A stretch of 64,000 bases of DNA from Zymoseptoria tritici IPO323 (lineage: Eukaryota > Ascomycota > Dothideomycetes > Mycosphaerellales > Mycosphaerellaceae), in contig NC_018216.1 of the NCBI RefSeq assembly GCF_000219625.1, forward strand, positions 558,001-622,000, in the 5' to 3' direction. Shown here in pieces: positions 32,956-43,314 of the stretch. How positions within the stretch are numbered: the stretch's first letter is position 1; each line of letters begins with the position of its first letter. The notes below the pieces were generated by a model that saw only the letters and a program-made list of their open reading frames with translations, was not told where the DNA came from and did not search any database. The translations under genes and the position numbers were made by a program.

Positions 32956-35342
32956 ATAATATAGGGAACTACTATGTTTTGCCGTAGTCTTCGTATAGTT
33001 AGCTTAGGATGCCCGAGATTGCCTCTCCTAAGGCGTCGGTTTCTACTCTATAGGGCAGTTCTAGGTTAAAATAGCGTAGGATAGGAGCTTCCGAGAACCT
33101 TTTCCGCAATTCGTTAAAGGAAAGTATAGCTTGCTCGTCGAGCTCTAAGTATGCTCGTTCCTTCTTACGTTAGTTTACTACCTTTTTCCCCTCCGTATAG
33201 CGGTTAAGTACCGTAGCGAGGCGTAAGAAACCCTTAATAAAGCGCCTATAGTAGTTCGCGAAGCCGATAAAGACCCTAATGTTATGTATTAACTAGGGAA
33301 GTAGACGGCCGAACAGACTGCACCTTCACGCGGTGGCCGTCGTAAGTACCTTCCTCGGAAGGGAAACTAAGACAGTCTGGAAGAAACCTCCTCGAAAACC
33401 TCTCGAAATCCGCCCGAAATCCATCCTTCTCGAAATCCGCCTCGAAATACAAGCTATAACAGAACAACGGCACGATTCGAACGAATAGCTCTCTACGCTA
33501 CGAACAAGAAGAAGAAGAAGAAGAAGAGGCAGTCCACTCTGTCCTATACGCGCACCTCCTCGAAATCCGAATCGAAATCGCATGTCCCTTCTCTAGTAGA
33601 GACGTCGTTGCCCTCGAAAGGAAGCATACATGCACTTCAAAGAGCTAGAACTCGGTGGAATCCACAACTCTGCGATCAACCTACGTAGCTATATGCGTTT
33701 GGAAGCGGCATATAGTTCTACAAAGGCATATTAAGGACAAGAGAAGACAGCGAGTTAGATAGCTGCTTGCGCATCCGCGTCGCTCCTGCACTGCTTTTGC
33801 AATGCAATGCATTTCCTCTCTCTTTCGAATTCGCAGCGTGTGTGCGAAGCGGAAGGATCCGCTGAAAATTCTGCAAAAAGCTTAGCGCGAAAATTCTGCA
33901 GCCCTAGGCTGCAACACTCGTTTGACTTAGCACGAAAATTCTGCAGCCCTAGCTGCAGATAACAGACAACGACACTCGTTCGATTTCCTTTGTCTTGCAT
34001 TTGTTTAAAGTCCTTTAGCATTGCCTTAGGCACGGGGTTTCCCCTAAGGTCAAAGAATACTGAAAGAATTTGATTGTAAATAGATCTACTGCCTTGCTTG
34101 CAAGGCCGTCCTACATAGTCATAGACTCCAAAAGGACGTAAATGGAACAAACAAACAAACAAACAAACAAACAACTAGGGAAGTAGCTACTCCTAGACTA
34201 ATCTAGCCCGTTCTAGGTCGATCTCTAGCCTATTACGTATAATAACGTACCCGAGGTAGTCGACGCGGTCCTTATAGAAATCGCACTTAGATAGGTTAGC
34301 GTACAACTTATGTTTCCGGAGGCGCTCTAGTACCTCCCGGACGTAGCCCTCGTACTCCTCTACCGTTTTAGAGTATATAAGGATGTCGTCGAGGTAAACG
34401 ACGTAGAACACGTCGATTAGCCCTACTAATACACTATTAATAAAGTTTTAGAACACCGCGGGGGTATTATAGAGCCCGAAGGGCATTACGGTGTATTCGA
34501 AATAGCCGTATCTAGTCCGGAAGGCTGTCTTCTACTCGTCGCCTTCCCGGATACGGATACGGTAGTACGCGTAGTAGAGGTCTATCTTCGTAAAGTACCT
34601 AGCGCTAGCTAGCTAGTCTATTAACTCGGAAATTAGGGGAAGACCCCCCCTATTCTTTACCGTAACTGTATTTAGGCCGCGGTAGTCGATATAGAGGCGG
34701 AGTATATTGTCCTTTTTCCTCGCGAAGAGGATTAGCGCGCCCGCCGAGGATGTCGAGCAGCGAATAAAGCTACTCTTTAGATGTTTAGGGAGCTACTTAC
34801 GCATCGCATCTATCTCTACCTCCGATAGAGCGTACATAGGGCTAAATAGGATCTTTGCTCCCTTAACTAGGTCGATCCTAAGATCGTATAGTCTATGCGG
34901 TGCTAACTCGCTAGCTAACTCCTCCGAAAAGACGTCGGAGAAGTTAGAGTACGCCGCTAGGACGCTATTCTAGTCTAGTTCGAGTCTATCCTCGACCTCT
35001 TAGATCGATATAACGTAAAGAGCTGCCTCGACTTTACCGAGATACTCTCGGTAGAACCTATCTAGGGATACTACCGCTATCGCTTGCCGCTTTCGAGGTT
35101 TCTACCTCTAGAAGACCCTCTTTAGAGCAAAGTTAATACCCGGGTTATACTTCTCGAGCTAGGGCATACCGAGTACGACTTCGAAACTGTAGATACGTCC
35201 TACCTTAAACGTATCTACGTACCCCTACGCCTTACTAGAGGTGTCTATAGCCTTATAGGAGTTTCTCGTTTCTTTAAAGACCTATAGGCTCTAGCTATTT
35301 AGAGTTAGGTACTTTGTCTAGGTAGATAGCTCGGAAACTATC
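32956..35342 (-). pseudogene. Gypsy A RNase H (5' part), RT and protease region
   Basis: The interior of element A resumes after the LINE TSD. It aligns with bases 1-1340 of copy 1. SINE copy 4 interrupts it at 33305-34172. The RT core on the minus strand near 34193-34411 has FYVVYLDDILIYS. It ends at CTATC (35338-35342), the target duplicated by Gypsy B. Confidence 0.88.
33291..34186 (+). mobile_element. SINE-like element, copy 4, in Gypsy A
   Basis: Insert 33305-34172 (868 bp) between duplications AACTAGGGAAGTAG (33291-33304 and 34173-34186). The empty site is visible in copy 1 of Gypsy A at about 172-185. The element starts ACGGCCGAACAGACTG and ends (AACA)n; the hairpin at 34091-34106 is GCCTTG-CTTG-CAAGGC. 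It contains a partly duplicated internal block (GCGCGAAAATTCTGCAGCCCTAG at about 33886 and GCACGAAAATTCTGCAGCCCTAG at about 33930). Confidence 0.9.
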
Positions 35343-35617
35343 TGTCAGAGGCTGGTGCCTAAGGCTGCATCGGCTGTGCCGATGCCTAGGCTAACGCCCA
35401 ACGGACGAACGCCGGTTCAGAAATCTACTAGGCCGAATTGGGAACAAGCTTCCTTTCAGCCGACTAGAAGGCCACGTATGCGCTAAGCGACGCTACGCGC
35501 ATATATAGCTTATACTCGACGTTCCGTTGTTCTAGATAGATCTTCTTTTCGGTAGCTTTAGAATTTCATATATTCGGATCTGGACCTTTGTGCGCAACTT
35601 CGGTTTAGACCCTTATA
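35343..35617 (+). repeat. Gypsy B 5' LTR
   Basis: 275 bp. It differs from the 3' LTR by about eight transitions, for example CATATATAGC against CACACACAGC, nearly all C-to-T at CA in this copy. Much of the LTR still has intact CA and TG. Confidence 0.95.
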
Positions 35618-35649
35618 TTTTCTAAAGCTCGTTATCGAATGGATTCCTC

Positions 35650-37010
35650 GACAGAAATACCGCCTAAACTTTAGGCGCAGCTCGCTATAGAGATAGAGTA
35701 GATTTGAAACGAATATTGCGCCGCTATCGTAGAGACCGAAGCTATACATAACGAACGACATCGAGCTAACGAGCTCGTATAACGCGAACTCGAGACAGCA
35801 CGGCGCGAACTTAAGGCAGCACGACGTAAACTCGAGACACGTCTCGAACAAGCCGGAAAACGACTAGTATAACGGACGCCGGAAGCGAGTAGCTCTATAC
35901 TCGCCCCGGAAACAATCGAAACAACAACGACGGACATAAACACGAACAACGACTATATACCGAGACGCCTAAAAAAGCGTCTCCCGACGCTACGGACCTT
36001 TAGTAGCAAAAGATTAGAATAGGAAGACTAGCACCTCGCTACCCTATCGAAGCTCGCTATCGACAAAGTAGCTATTAGTAGGGACTTCGACTAATTCCTC
36101 TACTTAATAAGTAGGCTCGAAGAGAGTGTAGCGAGAATAGCAAGAACAACTATCGAGAACGCTCTCCGACTCGGGTAAGGTAACGCGAACGATTTCCTTA
36201 AGTACCTAAACAGTATCTACAGCGATATAAACTAGTAATAACGAGCGCTACAAACCCTCTCGAGGATATAATAGCGCGATAACGAACCTATCGCGACCTA
36301 CCTACCTCGATTCGAGGTAGTTCTTGCTAATATAGGAATAGCCGAGACCCTCTCGCTAGGTACGGAATCGGACCCGAAGCTCGAAGGTATTTGGATTACC
36401 CTTCTCGAGAACTCTCTTAATAAAGAGATGCATAAGGCATTGCTCCCGTTTGCCTTAAACCCGCCGGATAAGTACTTAACCTTTACGAGAAACCTTCTAA
36501 CTATCGGCGGATCGCTTACAAACCTTCGTTTTCGGTCGAACATGTCTAGACCCTCCGCTCCCCGGGCGACCCTACTATCGACAGGGTTATAGGCGACCCT
36601 GCTATCGACAGGGTTATAGGCGACCCTGCCGCGAGAATCGAAAGACGAAATAGATTAGGAACCGACTCGATCTAACCGAGTCGAGTTAAGTAATAAGAAG
36701 AGAGCAAAGTAGGTTACGAGAGAAACAATACAGGCTCGAAGGGAATAAGGCCTTTATCTCCGTTGCAGGATAAAAGGGCACCTTATCGCCGACTATACCT
36801 ATCTTACCGCCCGAAACCCGAACGCTATATAAGCTATAGTTAGTAAGGCCGAGCGCGAGATATAGGAAGTCTTTCTAGAAGAAGACAACGACTCGGTATC
36901 GGAAAACGAGTAGCCTCTACAATAAGTCGTCTACAGAGGCAGAGTTAGATATAAGTAGAAGTAGAGTAGAATATCTTTCGAGATACAAAAATGGAACGAT
37001 CTCTTTTCTA
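35650..37010 (+). pseudogene. Gypsy B gag region (RIP-inactivated)
   Basis: Between the 5' LTR and the protease-RT frame lies about 1.3 kb of plus-strand sequence rich in glutamate, arginine and alanine codons with TAG stops (about 35690-36330). A GGCGACCCTGCTATCGACAGGGTTATA-type unit is repeated in tandem near 36565-36625. Position and composition indicate gag; no zinc knuckle was identified with confidence. Confidence 0.6.
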
Positions 37011-40000
37011 TGCTTCCGCTATTATTAACGACGACGCACTTCGATTCTCTCTTATCGACAACAGCAGCTAATCGTATTGTCTAATAAACGAACAGTTAGC
37101 TAAGAGACTCCGGCTCCTGTAGATTCCTATTCCGAGACGAAAGGTTATCGGCGCGCAAGGATCCCCCTCGCAGAAGAAGGGAATCTCTTTTGTTACTAAG
37201 TTCTCTCTTAATGTCGGTAGGCACAAGTCTACAGCGTTTGCTTACGCTATACCCGACTTATAAGAGGATCTTATTCTCGGAAGGCCCTATCTCTTTTATA
37301 AGAGTATATAAGTTATCGAGTCGACGAACCGTCTCGAGTTCCTTCTCGACAGTTTTTTAATATCTTGCGAGATATAGCTAATAGGTTCTACGAAGGCTAA
37401 GGCCGTTAGTAGAGCTGCCTTTAGATACCTCGCTCGGTTATCTCGGAAACGAGATATTACTATCTTTACCGCCTCTCTCGAAGACATTAAGAAGGCGTTA
37501 CGTACGAAGAAAGCCCTTACTCGTAAGGATATTGTCGAGAAGCTTCCCGAACACTACCGCCCCCGGATACGTGCCTTTATCCGGGAAGGAGAGTAGTTAC
37601 CGCCGTATCGACCTAGATTTAACTACAAGATCCTACTTACTACTAATAGCAACGGGAAACCTAGCGAACCTCCCTAAGGCCCTCTCTACAATATAACCCG
37701 GGACGAGCTCTTAGTCCTCTAGAAGGAACTATACTCGCTCCTCGAGAAGGGCTATATTCGGTATAGCAAGTCCCCTACCGCTACGCTAGTTCTTTTCGCT
37801 AAGAAACCCGGCGGCGGCCTTCGTTTCTATATTAACTACTATAGCCTAAACGCTATTACTCTAAAGGACCGTTTTCCCCTCCCGCTTATCTAAGAGACGC
37901 TTACGTCTCTTAGTAAAGCTAAGTAGCTTACGAAGCTCGACGTTTCTACCGCATTTTATCGGATCCGTATTGCTAAAGGCGAGGAATAGAAGACTACTTT
38001 CCGTACCCGCTACGGCTTGTTCGAGTAGAACGTTTGCCCCTTTAGTCTTACTAGCGCGCCGGCTACCTTCTAACGGTATCTAAACTAGATCCTACGCGAC
38101 TTACTCGACAACTTTTGTATAGCTTATATCGACGACATCCTTATCTTCTCTTCTAGTACCCTTACCGACTACCGGGAGAAGGTAACGTAGGTTTTATAAT
38201 ATATCGAGGATAGCGAACTTGTCCTAGATATATCGAAGTACGAGTTCGAGACTCGTACTACGAAGTACCTAGGATATATCGTCGAAGTAGGTATCGGCGT
38301 ATAAATAGACCCCGCGAAGGTATAGGCTATCCGGGACTAGGATAGACCCCTAACTGTTCGCGGAGTCTGCTCGTTCCTTAGGTTCGCTAATTACTATAGG
38401 ATGTTTATCCGTAAGTATAGCGATCTTGTTCGCCCTCTTACCGATCTTACAAAGAAGATAATAGGCTTTCGTTAGGGAGACGAATAGGACAAGGCCTTCG
38501 AGGATATTAAGGACGCTTTTATCTACAGACCTGTCCTAGCGAGCTACGACCCGGACAAGAAGACGCGAGTCGAGCCCGACTCTTCGGGCTAGGCGATAGG
38601 TAGTATACTATATTAATTCGATATAGCACTACAGACTTGGCGACTAGTAGCGTTCTTCTCGTAGCGATACGCTATTGCCGAGATTAACTACGATATCTAT
38701 AACAAAGAACTCTTAGCTATCGTTAAGTGTTTAAAGGAATAGAATTCGGAACTACGTAGACTAAAGTACGAATTCGAGGTCCTTACGGATTATAAGAACC
38801 TCGAGCCTTTCTTTATTAAGAAGTCTCTTAACGAACGCTAAATCCGATAGAGCGAGTTCCTCGCGCCCTTCTATATATTATTAGTTTATCGCCCTAGAAA
38901 ATAAGCTACTGTCCCGGATACGTTATCTCGATAGGAGCAGGACATGCCGCGAGACGAATCCGACGATAGGCTACGTAGTCGAGAGGGAATCTTACTCGAC
39001 TCTAGCCTAAAGACCTTCCCTGCCGAGCTATCTACGCCTACTTCTCCCTTCCCGGACGATACCGAGTTATCGTAGCTTTAGACAGACGCTTTTTCGCTAC
39101 TATGCGGAAATAGTTACTTACGTGTACTTAAGGCCGTCGAATAAGGTTAACGGGCGTTCCCTATAGATCTTAACCTTAAGCTCTCTATCGGGGAATGCGA
39201 TATATAGGACGGCCTACTTCGCTTTCGAGAACAGATCTAGCTACCTCTCTTCGAACTGCTAACGACAAGGGTTATCCAAACGACGCACAACTCGGTCCTC
39301 GGTAGATATGCCGGACGCGATGCTACTATCGACTTTCTATCTCGATAGTTCTTCTAGCCGGGAATAAACGCCGAAGTACGTAAGTTCGTACAAAACTATG
39401 CTACGTACGGACAGACTACTATCTAGAGAGAGAAGCGACGCGGGCTATTACGTCCTTTGCCAATCCCGGAGCGCATTTAGATAGAGATATCGATAGACTT
39501 TGTTACAGACCTAGCGCCTAACGAGGAGGACGGCGCTATTACCCTCCTTATTATTACGGATCGCCTCGGGAAAGGCACTATGCTCTTACGAGTCCCTTCC
39601 GGCCAATTCGACGCTAAGGGCGTTATAGAGCTCCTTATCGAACGCTACGTCGGTATATACTAGCTACCTACTAGTATTACGTCGGATCGAGGTGTTTAAT
39701 TCGTTAACGCCCTCTAGAAAGAAGTATGCGAGCGGTTAGGTGTCGTTCGGCGACTATCTACTACGTACTACCTAGAGACCGACGGTTCTACCAAACGACG
39801 GAACTAGGAAGTCGAGACCTACTTGCGGGCATTCGTTAGCTATAATTAGGGCGATTGGGGCAAGTAGCTTTCGCTCGTATAGATCGCCTTAGATTCGCGC
39901 GTACCCTCTACAACGTAGGTCTCTCCCTTCTTCCTTATATATAGGTACTACCTGCGTACGATCGAAACTATTTCTAACACTATCGAGTCGCCTCGGAACC

Positions 40001-40590
40001 CTCGCGAAGAAGGTACGTATATCGTTACTAAGCTATAACAGGCTTACGAGTTCGCCGCCTTAGCGATAGCCGTAGCCTAGTAGCAGTAGGAGTACTATAC
40101 GAACCGGTCCCGGAACGTCGCTACTAAGTACAAGGTTAGGAACAAGGTCTGGCTCTTACTTCGGAATATTAAGATAGACCGGCCTACGAAGAAGCTCGAC
40201 TAGATTTACGCGAAGTATATAGTTGTTCGTACTTTCGAGAGTATGCCCTACTTCGTCGAGCTCGATGTTCCTCGCGGTATTTATCTAAGGTTTTATACAT
40301 CGCTCTTACGCTTAGTATATAACGATGCGCTTCCGTCCTAGATCGTTACGGATTCGTAGCCCGCCGCGATTCTTAACGATGTAGGAGACGAAGAATACGG
40401 TATAGAGGCGCTTCTTCGCTATCGTACGAGGCGCGTCGGCCGCGGCTATCGCCGAGAGGCTCTTGTTAAGTAGGTAGGTTCCGACCGACCTACTTAGGAG
40501 CCTTTGTGCGAGTTTAAGGATATAGTAGCCCTCGAGCGTTTTAAGACACTCTATAGCGACGCGAATACGGCAGACGGTCCTTAATAACCT
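37010..40590 (+). pseudogene. Gypsy B pol: protease, RT, RNase H, integrase
   Basis: The plus-strand frame shows, with TAG/TAA interruptions: RT with [42 protein letters not shown] and AYIDDILIFS (about 37730-38150); RNase H (about 38560-38960); and an integrase core with ITDRLGKGT and SDRGV near 39560-39700. RT-RNase H-integrase order identifies Ty3/gypsy. Many tryptophan and glutamine positions are now stops. Confidence 0.85.
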
Positions 40591-41323
40591 TAAACTGCGC
40601 GGCGTTAGACTCCTTAGTCCGGTTCTTTGTTACGGGCCCTTACCTTTACCGGATACTAGATACAACTACTAGATACTAGATACGACTACTAGATACCTGT
40701 TTATCTATCGTACGATATAAAACTACGACACCGCGCTCGGTGTACTAGACTCGACCCTCTTCCTTTAACAAAAGATAAGAATCTCGCAAAAGATTTAAGT
40801 CTTCCCCCTCTTAAACTTGTAGTAAACTATATCGACTGTGCAACGAAGTACTTAGAAGTCTGCGACTTCCCGACCGGGTAAAACCCGCAAGTTTAAGAGG
40901 AGCATTACAGAATAGAGGACCTACATAACGCAATAGCGTATATAGTAATATATAGAGCACAACCCTGCTTGCGACATAGGGTTAGCCGAACTGCTTCTGT
41001 GCGCACCCTAAATAGCCAGCCGTTAGGCTACTATGTCTATTAGCCGCTTCATTATCGGCCTAGACGTTATCGACTAGTAGGTTGCATAAGGCGTCTTAAG
41101 AACGTGTAAATCTAAGCACATATAGATTCCTAAAAAATATATACCTAACATTTTCCTAGAGGTCAAATAGCTAAGTAGAATAGACCCTTTACCTCCGGCT
41201 TTTTATAAGCTGCAGAGCATAAGATTAGCAGGTTGGGAGGTAACGGAGCTAGATTTCCAGGATAGGGTGGAATTTTGAGGCGAATTTAATAATCACACCG
41301 GTTTTGCGATTAGGGGTAGGGAT

Positions 41324-41342
41324 GGGGGGGGGGGGGGGGGGG
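41324..41342 (+). other. Poly-G polypurine tract of Gypsy B
   Basis: Nineteen consecutive G follow GGGTAGGGAT directly upstream of the 3' LTR, in the position of the plus-strand primer of an LTR retroelement. The run also makes assembly length here uncertain. Confidence 0.85.
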
Positions 41343-41345
41343 TAT

Positions 41346-41620
41346 TGTCAGAGGCTGGTGCCTAAGGCTGCATCGGCTGTGCCGATGCCTAGGCTAACGC
41401 CCAACGGACGAACGCCGGTTCAGAAATCTACTAGGCCGAATTGGGAACAAGCTTCCTTTCGGCCGACTAGAAGGCCACGTATGCGCCAAGCGACGCTACG
41501 CGCACACACAGCTTATACTCGACGTTCCGTTGTTCTAGATAGATCTTCTTTTCGGTAGCTTTAGAATTTCATACATTCGGATCTGGACCTTTGTGCGCAA
41601 CTTCGGTTCAGACCCTTACA
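41346..41620 (+). repeat. Gypsy B 3' LTR
   Basis: 275 bp, TGTCAGAGG...CCCTTACA; the less mutated of the pair. Confidence 0.95.
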
Positions 41621-41625
41621 CTATC

Positions 41626-42985
41626 TACCCTATTTCCTTTGCTAGTATAGAATCGTAGAAGTTGTCCTAGGCGCCGCTATTAATTAGGCCCCGGACCTTT
41701 CTAGACTCCCCTAGGCCGTTTAGCGTTAACTCGACGCTAATTAGGCGCCCTTACTAGGCGCGGCGCTTTCCTAGCTTAGCCGAGCGCCGCTAATCCTTAT
41801 TATAGAGGACTTAGCCTACCTAAGTAATAGCGTCTACTTAGGGGGCGTCTCTTTCCCCGAATCCTTCTATAGGTGCTAGTTAGTACAGTTGCAGCGGATA
41901 TGTCCGACCTATTAGTATCCGTAGTACGTAGCCTTAGAGGGGGCCTTCGGGTCCTATTCGCTATTACTAGTCCTTACCTTCTTACTATCTAGAGTAGCAG
42001 AGCTGTCGCTAGGGCGCTTCTTCGCCTACTTAGCAGCCCTTTTAGTAGCCTGCCTCTTACGAGCCTTTTATTTAGAGCCCTCGTTAGCGCGGTAGGCCTT
42101 TTTAGCCCTCTCCTTAGCGTCTACTAGGTTTAGTAGGGTAGTAGGGTAGTTCGAGAGGCGGTTACGAAGGGTCTATAGAAGGGCGCTATAGAACCTAAGG
42201 ATCTTCTTACTATCGTCCCTTTTATCGAGCTCCTTTTAGAGTGTCTTTAGCTCCTCGAGGAGTTCTTCCGGCGTACGGTTACCTAGGGTAATCTTTTTTA
42301 GCTTCTCGTAGGCCTTCTCGCGCTGTTCGGTCTCTATACCTATTAAGTTAAGTATAACCTCCTTTATTATAGACTAGGTTAGCTTAGAATAGTCGTTAAG
42401 GCCGTCGACGTAGCGTTCCTAGTAGTCTTACTAGAGCTTTCCTATATAGTCGGTAGCAAAGTCGACCTTGCGGTCTTCGCGTTCGGCGAATCCTTCGTAT
42501 TATCTAAAGGCTCTTTCGAGGGCTCGGACCTAGTCGTCGTAGCTCGTACGCGACTTGCCCTCGAAGACTAGTAGCTCCTTTAACTTAGGGAGGTTATCCC
42601 TCGTCTTAGTATGCTAGTTAGGTTTAGAGAAAAGATAGCGTAGGGTAGCCGTCCTTAGGTTCCCTTCTAGCGTAGGATAGTCTAGTTTAGTACGGAGTTC
42701 CTTAATCTTCTACTAAAGGGTTAAGAACTCGAAGGTAGCGCGGGCGACTTCGTTATCGTACTCCCGGGTAGCCCTTTCTTCTGCGGTCTCTCCCGAGCTA
42801 GGCTAGTTAAGAAGGTTAACGTCCTATAGCTAGCTAGTAGGCGTAGCCGATAACTCCGTAGAGGAAGCGCTCGCCTACTATCGGGCGGAGGTGTTAGGAA
42901 GGGAATCGTCCTAACGACGGGTAACCTTTAGAGCTATGTTAGTAGTTTTCGGTATAGTTGTACGGTTATTTTTAATCGAATCGAA
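41626..42985 (-). pseudogene. Gypsy A gag and 5' leader
   Basis: Aligns with 1344-2705 of copy 1. On the minus strand it follows the 5' LTR and contains the leader (ATTCGATTCGATTAAAAATAACC next to the LTR) and gag. No intact frame. Confidence 0.8.
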
Positions 42986-43314
42986 TGTTAGAAGCACCTT
43001 AAGAAGGAATATAGGCTTACACCGAAAACAAATAGTTATAGAATATAACAAGTCGATTCGATAAGGAAGGGAATAGACGAGAGCGTTCCCCGAGGCTATA
43101 TACCCGCCCTTCGTATTACTAAATACGTCCCTCCGCCTAGACTAGGCACCGGTCATAGTCTAACGTCCGCTCGGGGGCCGTCGTACGCCTGTAAGGTTCG
43201 TCCTTCTATAGGATGTCCTAGTCTAGGCTAGATAAGATAGCACCGGTAATCTATAGTGCTAGGATAGTCTAGGTTAGGGCAGGTAGGAGGCGTTATCGTA
43301 AGGGTGTCCTTATA
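42986..43314 (-). repeat. Gypsy A 5' LTR
   Basis: 329 bp; right end CCTTATA (CA changed to TA). Followed by the TSD CCGAG. Confidence 0.93.

Larger units (their letters stand above)
35343..41620 (+). mobile_element. Ty3/gypsy element B, complete, nested in element A
   Basis: 6278 bp with 275 bp LTRs at 35343-35617 and 41346-41620 and the 5 bp TSD CTATC (35338-35342, 41621-41625). LTRs begin TGTCAGAGG and end CTTACA (left copy CTTATA). It is on the plus strand: gag, then protease, RT, RNase H, integrase. The polypurine tract before the 3' LTR includes a run of 19 G. Frames are broken by RIP-type stops. It is unrelated to element A in LTR sequence and carries no visible chromodomain. Confidence 0.95.
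22148..43314 (-). mobile_element. Ty3/gypsy element A, copy 2 (chromodomain type), itself interrupted
   Basis: It is bounded by 329 bp LTRs (22148-22476 and 42986-43314) and the 5 bp TSD CCGAG (22143-22147 and 43315-43319). On the minus strand, from right to left: 5' LTR, gag, protease, RT, RNase H, integrase, chromodomain, an antisense accessory frame, polypurine tract, 3' LTR. Removing the LINE complex, one SINE-like copy and Gypsy B leaves about 6.8 kb, a normal Gypsy length. The tract before the 3' LTR reads GGGGAGGGGGGCAA on the coding strand. RIP has destroyed all frames. Confidence 0.93.

Noticed and set aside
41304..41558. 84-codon ORF
   Set aside because: It crosses the poly-G tract and the Gypsy B 3' LTR; a chance frame.
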